A stretch of 6,101 bases of DNA from JADLFV01 sp964471555 (GTDB lineage: Bacteria; Planctomycetota; Phycisphaerae; Phycisphaerales; Phycisphaeraceae). Positions 1 to 3,851 of this stretch are shown one piece after another (the first letter of the stretch is position 1; every line of letters starts with the position of its first letter). The notes beneath the pieces are model-generated. The model was not told the origin of the DNA. It ran no database searches and saw nothing but the letters and a program-made list of their open reading frames with translations. The position numbers were made by a program, and so were the translations under genes. The stretch is from positions 1-6,101 of the forward strand of contig CAYYGM010000193.1 in the NCBI GenBank assembly GCA_964471555.1. The letters are read 5' to 3'.

Positions 1-835
1 TCTGCAGGTCGGCCAGGTTGACCATGCCGTCACCGTTGGCGTCGCCGGGGTGGAACTCGGCGGCCACGTTGGCGGTCCAGACGTCGTAGAGTCCGCCCTG
101 GATCAGGGTCTTGTTTTCGTCGAGCGTGACGGTCAGGGCCGCGTTGTAGATGCGCACGTCGTCGATCAGGCCGCCGAAGCCGTCACCGATGCGGGTGATT
201 TTGCCGCCGGTGGCGCTGAGGATGTAATTGCCGGACTCGTGATCGGTGGACTCGACGCCGTCAAGGTAGATCTTGGCGGTCAGTCCGCTGGAGATGTAGC
301 GGATGGCGACGAAGTGCCACTGGCCGTCATCGACGCGGGGATAAGGCTTCATCAGGTCGGCGCTGCTGTCGTCGATGTCTTCGCAGGAGGCGAAGATCAG
401 GCCGGCGTTGCCGCCGTCATTGCCGCGGCGGATGGTGCCGCTGACGCCGCCGAGGTTTTCGCCGCTGCCGACCCAACTGTCCCAGAACTCACGGTTGATG
501 GTGTCTTCGACCGGCACGGGATCATGCTTGATCCACAGGGTGATGGTCCAACTGGCGTTGACGCCGAGGCTGGTCAGGTCGCCCACGGCCAGGTAGTCGG
601 TGCCGGGGGTGGAGCCGGTCTGCATGGCTTTGCCGAGGTTGTTGCCCAGGCCGTTGGTGCCGGCGGTGACGATGGAGGTCGAGCCACTGGTCGTGCCGTT
701 GAGGCTGCCCACCTGGTCGTTGTAGTTGTCGTCGTCGAAGTTCCATTGGGCCACCAGCACAGCCTGGGCGCTGCTCGCGCAGACCAGTCCCAGAACGGCT
801 GCGGCCAGCCAGGTCATTGATTGCTTGCTCGTCAT
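1..835 (-). CDS. Secreted LamG-domain protein 1 with dockerin-like C-terminus (partial, C-terminus beyond the left edge)
   Basis: The first 278 residues are visible; the reading frame is open at base 1. An N-terminal signal peptide (hydrophobic core about residues 9-20) has a likely cleavage site after AQA at 23-25. A LamG/concanavalin A-like lectin fold follows to about residue 250, with family hallmarks DDGQWHFVAIRYISSG, AKIYLDGVES and IDDVRIYNAAL. LamG domains are non-catalytic beta-sandwiches that usually bind glycans or proteins; the ligand here is unknown. Near the edge the protein enters an EF-hand-like dockerin loop, GDANGDGMVNLADLQ, with Asp/Asn at the calcium positions. By analogy with the gene at the right edge, it probably continues into a PEP-CTERM tail off-window. 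The ATG at 835 is chosen because GGAGGA lies 7 bases upstream; a second in-frame ATG at 817 lacks such a site. It lies 37 bases after the pseudopilin stop, so cotranscription is likely. It is a close paralogue of the gene at 1750-2586. Confidence 0.9.
   Translation of the reverse strand, partial: MTSKQSMTWLAAAVLGLVCASSAQAVLVAQWNFDDDNYNDQVGSLNGTTSGSTSIVTAGTNGLGNNLGKAMQTGSTPGTDYLAVGDLTSLGVNASWTITLWIKHDPVPVEDTINREFWDSWVGSGENLGGVSGTIRRGNDGGNAGLIFASCEDIDDSSADLMKPYPRVDDGQWHFVAIRYISSGLTAKIYLDGVESTDHESGNYILSATGGKITRIGDGFGGLIDDVRIYNAALTVTLDENKTLIQGGLYDVWTANVAAEFHPGDANGDGMVNLADLQ
76..835 (-). repeat. Paralogous LamG copy 1
   Basis: This 760-base stretch aligns without a gap to 1827-2586 at a constant offset of 1751. 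The longest exact block I found is 38 bases (408-445 matching 2159-2196). It is a gene duplication rather than a mobile repeat; the proteins share about 77% of residues by hand count over some 230 positions after the signal peptide. Confidence 0.85.
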
Positions 836-842
836 GGTCGAA

Positions 843-848
843 TCCTCC
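843..848 (-). promoter_or_regulatory. Ribosome binding site of LamG protein 1
   Basis: GGAGGA on the minus strand with a 7-base spacer to the ATG at 835. It decides for that start over the in-frame ATG at 817. Confidence 0.8.
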
Positions 849-857
849 AGGGTGAAA

Positions 858-863
858 TAGTGA
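858..863 (-). promoter_or_regulatory. Shared leader motif TCACTA before LamG protein 1
   Basis: TCACTA lies 22 bases before the ATG at 835. The same hexamer lies 23 bases before LamG protein 2 and 21 bases before the propeller gene. It could be part of a -10-like element (CACTAT here) or a conserved leader element; the function is not shown by the sequence. Confidence 0.35.
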
Positions 864-872
864 GATTGAAGA

Positions 873-1661
873 TCACCAGTAGTAGGGGCGCAATTCAGCC
901 CAGTGGCTGTAGTGTGCGTCGGCGGGAACATTGGTGGGGGTGGTGTTATCGCGGCCGAGACGGTCGAAGGAGGCGCGTTCTCCGTGGCCGTCGGTGTAGA
1001 AGCGGTTGCTGCCCACATGGAGGAAGCCGAGGAACCCTTCGATCGTGCTGTGGGTGCCGGGCGCGACGTAGTTGGAGTCGCACAGGCCCGCATTAGAGCC
1101 GCCATTGTAGTAGAGATTGCGCTCAGCGATGATGATGCGGGGCGGAAGATTATCCACCACGCGCTGGTTGGCCCCGGTGGGCGGTTCATCAAACCAGTTG
1201 GTAGCTGATCGCTCAGACAGGCCGGGCAGGTAAAGTTGTCGTGCAGAGTAAAAGATGAAACCCGTGGTGGTGTCCGTGCGTCTACTCCCCACATCTCCAC
1301 TGTCGCCGTCCATGCTTGGACACTTCAGCAATGCTTTAAATCCGCCTTTGTTAGCGCTAGCCAATGGTAGTGAAGAAAGGTACTTTGACAGGGGCAGTAC
1401 CAAACTGTCTTCGTACCAGTAATAGGACAGGGCTGATGAGAAGTTGACTGGATCAGACCAATTAAATGGCATGTAATCTTGTTCGTCCACAGCGTAGGCC
1501 AGGGCGCCGGTGCCGAGCTGTTTCTGGTTGTTCAGACACTGCATGTACTCCGCCTGCTTGCGGGCTTTGGTCAGGGCGGGCAGGAGGATGGAGATCAGCA
1601 GGGCGATGATGCTGATGACCACCAGCAGTTCGATCAGCGTGAATCCTGTGCGGCGCGGCAT
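873..1661 (-). CDS. Pseudopilin-like protein, type IV pilin N-terminal motif (H-X9-DG family type)
   Basis: A 262-residue protein with a type IV pilin/type II secretion N-terminus. A short basic leader, MPRRTG, is followed by FTLIELLVVISII. A prepilin peptidase would cut after Gly6 and methylate Phe7, and Glu11 is the conserved Glu5 of the mature protein. The hydrophobic helix spans about 7-30. The cysteine segment MQCLNNQKQLG and the LKCPS segment recur in the large planctomycete/PVC pseudopilin family, as does a C-terminal H...DG motif; here it is HVGSNRFYTDG (H215, D224). The role of these single, abundant pseudopilins is unknown, and they are often found beside PEP-CTERM and glycan-related genes. 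The start is the ATG at 1661, because an in-frame TTG at 1706 would add 15 residues before the leader and has no Shine-Dalgarno. No strong Shine-Dalgarno precedes the ATG either, only a weak GGA. About 180 bases in the middle (1321-1500) are much poorer in GC than the flanks. Confidence 0.9.
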   Translation of the reverse strand: MPRRTGFTLIELLVVISIIALLISILLPALTKARKQAEYMQCLNNQKQLGTGALAYAVDEQDYMPFNWSDPVNFSSALSYYWYEDSLVLPLSKYLSSLPLASANKGGFKALLKCPSMDGDSGDVGSRRTDTTTGFIFYSARQLYLPGLSERSATNWFDEPPTGANQRVVDNLPPRIIIAERNLYYNGGSNAGLCDSNYVAPGTHSTIEGFLGFLHVGSNRFYTDGHGERASFDRLGRDNTTPTNVPADAHYSHWAELRPYYW

Positions 1662-1707
1662 GGGGTTGTTCCATAGCAGGTGAAACACGGGGTCGGACAC
1701 CGGCAAA

Positions 1708-1737
1708 GGAGCCGAAGGCGGTCAGGCCGCCGGCTCC
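1708..1737 (-). terminator. Strong intergenic hairpin, possible partial terminator after LamG protein 2
   Basis: GGAGCC and GGCGG pair with CCGCC and GGCTCC, giving 11 base pairs with a 3-base bulge and a 5-base loop. On the minus strand it begins 12 bases after the LamG 2 stop and is followed by only TTT before GCC. That is a weak U-tract. It could be an inefficient terminator that lowers expression of the downstream genes, or a structure that stabilises the 3' end of the upstream message. Confidence 0.5.
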
Positions 1738-1749
1738 GAGGAGGTAGAT

Positions 1750-2586
1750 TTATCTGCGGTTGATCAACAGCAGCGTGGCGCCGATCGCCGCAAGGCTCAT
1801 GGCGGCCGGCTCGGGTACGTCGGCCTGCCAGACGTCGTACAACTCGCCGCCGGTCAGGGTCTTGTTGCCGTCCAGGGCCACGGTCAGAGCGGAGTTGTAG
1901 ATGCGCACATCGTCGATCTGGCCGTCGAAGCCGTCGCCGATGCGTGTGTTCTTGCCGCCCAGGGCGCTGAGGATGTAGCTGCCGGTTTCGGTGTCGGTGG
2001 ACTCAACGCCGTCGAGATAGATCTTGGCGGTGGTTCCGCTGGAGATGTAGCGGATGGCGACGAAATGCCACAGGCCGTCGTCCACGCGGGGGTAGGGCTT
2101 GAGCAGGTCGGCACTGCTGTCCACGGTGTCTTCCACACTGGCGTAGATCAGGCCGGCATTGCCGCCGTCATTGCCGCGGCGGATGGTGCCGCTGACACCG
2201 CCCTGGTTGGCGCTGCTGCCGACCCAACTGTCCCAGAACTCGGGGCTGACGGTGCCGTTGGTGGGCAATGCTTCGTGCTTGATCCACATGGTGAGGGTGA
2301 AGCTGCCGCTGACGCCGAGGCTGGTCAGGTCGCCCACCGCCACGTAATCGGAACCGGCGGCGCTGCCGGTCTGCAGGGCTTTGCCCATGTTGTGACCGAG
2401 CTGGTTGGTGCCGGCGGTGATGATGGCGGTCGAGCCGCTGGCCGTACCATTGAGGCTGCCGACCTGGTCGTTGTACGTGCCGTCGTCAAAGTTCCACTGG
2501 GCCACCAGCGCCGCGTTCGCTGCCCCGGCGCAGGCGAAAACCATCAGTGCGGCAGCTAACCATCGTTGTCCTTGCTTCCCATTCAT
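1750..2586 (-). CDS. Secreted LamG-domain protein 2 with PEP-CTERM sorting tail
   Basis: A complete protein of 278 residues. A signal peptide (hydrophobic about 9-20, likely cleavage after ANA at 23-25) precedes a LamG/concanavalin A-like beta-sandwich to about residue 250, with VDDGLWHFVAIRYISSG, AKIYLDGVES and IDDVRIYNSAL. The C-terminus is a textbook PEP-CTERM signal: VPEP at 257-260, a hydrophobic stretch to about 275 and a final NRR. Such tails are known to be recognised by exosortase, so the protein is probably processed at the envelope and released or anchored there; no exosortase gene is in the window. The ATG at 2586 is preferred because GGAGGA lies 8 bases upstream. An in-frame TTG at 2631 would overlap the regulator gene and add residues before the signal peptide. 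The gap to the upstream lacI-type gene is 34 bases, with no terminator, which suggests cotranscription. The LamG part is about 77% identical to LamG protein 1. Confidence 0.93.
   Translation of the reverse strand: MNGKQGQRWLAAALMVFACAGAANAALVAQWNFDDGTYNDQVGSLNGTASGSTAIITAGTNQLGHNMGKALQTGSAAGSDYVAVGDLTSLGVSGSFTLTMWIKHEALPTNGTVSPEFWDSWVGSSANQGGVSGTIRRGNDGGNAGLIYASVEDTVDSSADLLKPYPRVDDGLWHFVAIRYISSGTTAKIYLDGVESTDTETGSYILSALGGKNTRIGDGFDGQIDDVRIYNSALTVALDGNKTLTGGELYDVWQADVPEPAAMSLAAIGATLLLINRR
1827..2586 (-). repeat. Paralogous LamG copy 2
   Basis: The partner of 76-835. Similarity stops at the conserved DVW..V at the end of the LamG domain. There this copy runs straight into PEP-CTERM, while copy 1 runs into a dockerin-like loop. 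Confidence 0.85.
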
Positions 2587-2594
2587 CTCTGTTT

Positions 2595-2600
2595 TCCTCC
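2595..2600 (-). promoter_or_regulatory. Ribosome binding site of LamG protein 2
   Basis: GGAGGA on the minus strand, 8 bases before the ATG at 2586. It supports that start over the upstream TTG at 2631. Confidence 0.85.
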
Positions 2601-2609
2601 AAGAAAAAG

Positions 2610-2615
2610 TAGTGA
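2610..2615 (-). promoter_or_regulatory. Shared leader motif TCACTA before LamG protein 2
   Basis: TCACTA lies 23 bases before the ATG at 2586, within the longer 8-mer CTTCACTA that also precedes the propeller gene. Just upstream on the minus strand, TTGAAC occurs twice with one base between (2619-2624 and 2626-2631), overlapping the regulator's stop codon. Whether this is an internal promoter or a leader element is not clear. Confidence 0.35.
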
Positions 2616-2620
2616 AGCGT

Positions 2621-3655
2621 TCAAGGTTCAATCAGCAACGGCTCAACGCTGAGCGTCACCTGTCGTGTGTGCTCTTCGGGATAACGCAGGCGGCGGGCAA
2701 GCTGCTCGACCGCGTGCTGGCCGATGGTTTTCATGCCCAGGTCGATGGTGGCCGGCCTCGGATCGAGGCCCGCCAGGTAGGCCTGCTCGTTGTCGCAGGA
2801 AACCACCGTCACATCGCGGCCGGGCTGAATGCCCTTGCGCCGCAGCAGGGGATATAGCTCAGCGGTGAGGATGTCGGAGGGCACGAACAGTCCGCGCGGC
2901 CGCGGTTTCATGGCCGCGTACTGCTCGACCATCGGCTGCATCAGCGATGCCAACTGCTCCAGGGGCACATCGTTGAGATCCGCGCCCCGGGTGACGTCGG
3001 TGGTCAGAAGCTGCACTTCCGCGCCCGCCTGCCGGGCCGCTCTGAAGAAACCCGCCTGACGATGTTGAAAGACCGCCACGTCGGGGAATGGGTTCCAGTA
3101 GGACAAACGGGCGTGGCCAGCCTTGATGAGATAGCGCGCGGCGCATTCACCCGCTGCTTCGTTGCCGGCCAAAACCTTGTCGCCGGTGGCGCGATCGCTG
3201 TGCGAGGTCAGCCAGATGACCGGCATCTTTTCCAAGGCAGCGAGCAGTCGCGCGTCCTCAATGCTGCCGGCCAGCAACACGCCGCAGACCTGGCGGTGCA
3301 GGATCGCCGGGGGCAGCAGGTTGACGTTCGGCTCGGGCAGCGTCAGCAGCATCATGTTCATGCCCTGTTGGGCCGAGGCGTTGCTGATGCCGTCCATCAT
3401 GCGCATGAACAGGCCGGTGTGCAGTTGGTAGCCGCGACCGATGGCGATCACGGCAAAGGTGAGACCTTTGAGTTGTTGAGCGTTGACAGCCAGGGCGGTG
3501 TTGCGACGCCGGGTGGTCGGCTCGAAGTTCATCATCTTGATCAGGGCGCGGATTTGACGAGCCCGGGCCGGTGACACGCCGGGTTGGTCGTTGATGACCC
3601 GCGACACCGTTGCGGTGGAGACGCCGGCCGCCTTGGCGATGATGTCCAGTGCCAT
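2621..3655 (-). CDS. LacI-family transcriptional regulator
   Basis: A 344-residue protein, close to the usual family length. The N-terminus is a canonical LacI helix-turn-helix (residues 3-46): ALDIIAKAAGVSTATVSRVI, then VSPARARQIRALIK and FEP. An Arg-rich linker (RRR at 49-51) precedes a hinge-like AQQLKG at 59-64. The rest is a periplasmic-binding-protein-like ligand and dimerisation core, with GVLLAG, a VPSD segment, GRDVTVVSCDNEQAYLAGL and the late IDLGMKTIGQHAVEQLARRL helix. Family members usually bind palindromic operators and release or grip them on binding a sugar or nucleotide; the ligand here cannot be read from sequence. The start at 3655 gives the standard spacing to the helix-turn-helix. 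No Shine-Dalgarno is visible, and a promoter-like pair would place transcription at or next to the ATG. It is the first gene of a run with LamG 2, the pseudopilin and LamG 1, so it probably controls them and itself. Confidence 0.95.
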   Translation of the reverse strand: MALDIIAKAAGVSTATVSRVINDQPGVSPARARQIRALIKMMNFEPTTRRRNTALAVNAQQLKGLTFAVIAIGRGYQLHTGLFMRMMDGISNASAQQGMNMMLLTLPEPNVNLLPPAILHRQVCGVLLAGSIEDARLLAALEKMPVIWLTSHSDRATGDKVLAGNEAAGECAARYLIKAGHARLSYWNPFPDVAVFQHRQAGFFRAARQAGAEVQLLTTDVTRGADLNDVPLEQLASLMQPMVEQYAAMKPRPRGLFVPSDILTAELYPLLRRKGIQPGRDVTVVSCDNEQAYLAGLDPRPATIDLGMKTIGQHAVEQLARRLRYPEEHTRQVTLSVEPLLIEP

Positions 3656-3661
3656 ATGGGC

Positions 3662-3690
3662 ATTGTGCCGCAGCGCGTCAGCAATTGCAA
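3662..3690 (-). promoter_or_regulatory. Candidate promoter of the lacI-type gene
   Basis: On the minus strand TTGCAA (3685-3690) and CACAAT (3662-3667) are separated by 17 bases, an ideal spacing for a sigma-70-type promoter. The predicted start of transcription would fall at or within a base or two of the ATG at 3655, implying a leaderless or near-leaderless message. This agrees with the lack of a Shine-Dalgarno. Both hexamers are imperfect, so this is only a candidate. Confidence 0.35.
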
Positions 3691-3692
3691 GA

Positions 3693-3713
3693 GTAAATAC
3701 GCCCTTTATTTAC
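3693..3713. promoter_or_regulatory. Perfect inverted repeat, candidate operator upstream of the lacI-type gene
   Basis: GTAAATA and TATTTAC are exact reverse complements separated by 7 bases, centred at 3703, about 48 bases before the regulator's ATG. A second, imperfect palindrome, ACGTAATTGCGT (3712-3723, 10 of 12 positions symmetric), abuts it, and GCAATTGC (3681-3688) is an 8-base palindrome on the other side. LacI proteins usually bind palindromes near their own promoters, so autoregulation is plausible. The wide spacer is unlike the compact LacI-family operators with a central CG. Confidence 0.4.
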
Positions 3714-3784
3714 GTAATTGCGTTAATTTCTGAAAGTGTTGTTTTGGCAAGAGGTTGTGAGTTGAGAAAAATCAGTCTGGACGC

Positions 3785-3812
3785 AAAAAAGCCCGGCCAA
3801 ACGACCGGGCTT
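3785..3812 (-). terminator. Intrinsic terminator of the propeller gene
   Basis: On the minus strand AAGCCCGG and CCGGGCTT form an 8-bp GC-rich stem with an 8-base loop, TCGTTTGG, ending in a run of six T (3785-3790, two of which pair in the stem). It lies about 40 bases after the stop codon of the propeller gene and before the regulator's promoter region, so it separates the two units. The plus strand has no T-run after the stem, so it is not bidirectional. Confidence 0.9.
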
Positions 3813-3851
3813 GAAGGGGTTGTTGCGTTCAGGCCGTACGCCGTCAGAGAC

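Larger units (their letters stand above)
3656..3851. other. Intergenic region between the two transcription units
   Basis: These 196 bases separate the propeller gene's stop from the regulator's start. From right to left on the minus strand they hold an intrinsic terminator (3785-3812), a T-rich stretch, a cluster of palindromes (3681-3723) and a candidate promoter (3662-3690). The part at 3681-3784 is clearly richer in A and T than the rest of the window. No open reading frame here looks coding. Confidence 0.7.

Noticed and set aside
50..820. Plus-strand open frame of 256 codons, with a similar one at 2065-2559
   Set aside because: They resemble each other only because they are antisense to the two LamG paralogues. 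Low-complexity Ala/Gly/Val composition and the clear LamG motifs on the other strand rule them out.
1662..1706. N-terminal extension of the pseudopilin from a TTG codon
   Set aside because: It would put 15 extra residues before the short basic leader MPRRTG, and there is no Shine-Dalgarno before the TTG.
2520..2540. Possible lipoprotein signal in LamG protein 2 (Cys near residue 19)
   Set aside because: The residues before the Cys (VFA) do not fit a lipobox because of the Phe, and an ANA cleavage site for the ordinary signal peptidase follows. LamG 1 has GLVC, which also does not fit.
1750..2586. LamG proteins as glucanases
   Set aside because: The fold is shared with glycoside hydrolase family 16, but I see no E-x-D-x-E type catalytic motif. 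A binding role is the safer call.
2587..2631. N-terminal extension of LamG protein 2 from a TTG codon
   Set aside because: It overlaps the regulator's stop codon and would push the signal peptide inward, while the ATG at 2586 has a strong ribosome binding site.
3785..3812. Bidirectional terminator
   Set aside because: The plus strand lacks a T-run after the stem, and no plus-strand gene would need it.
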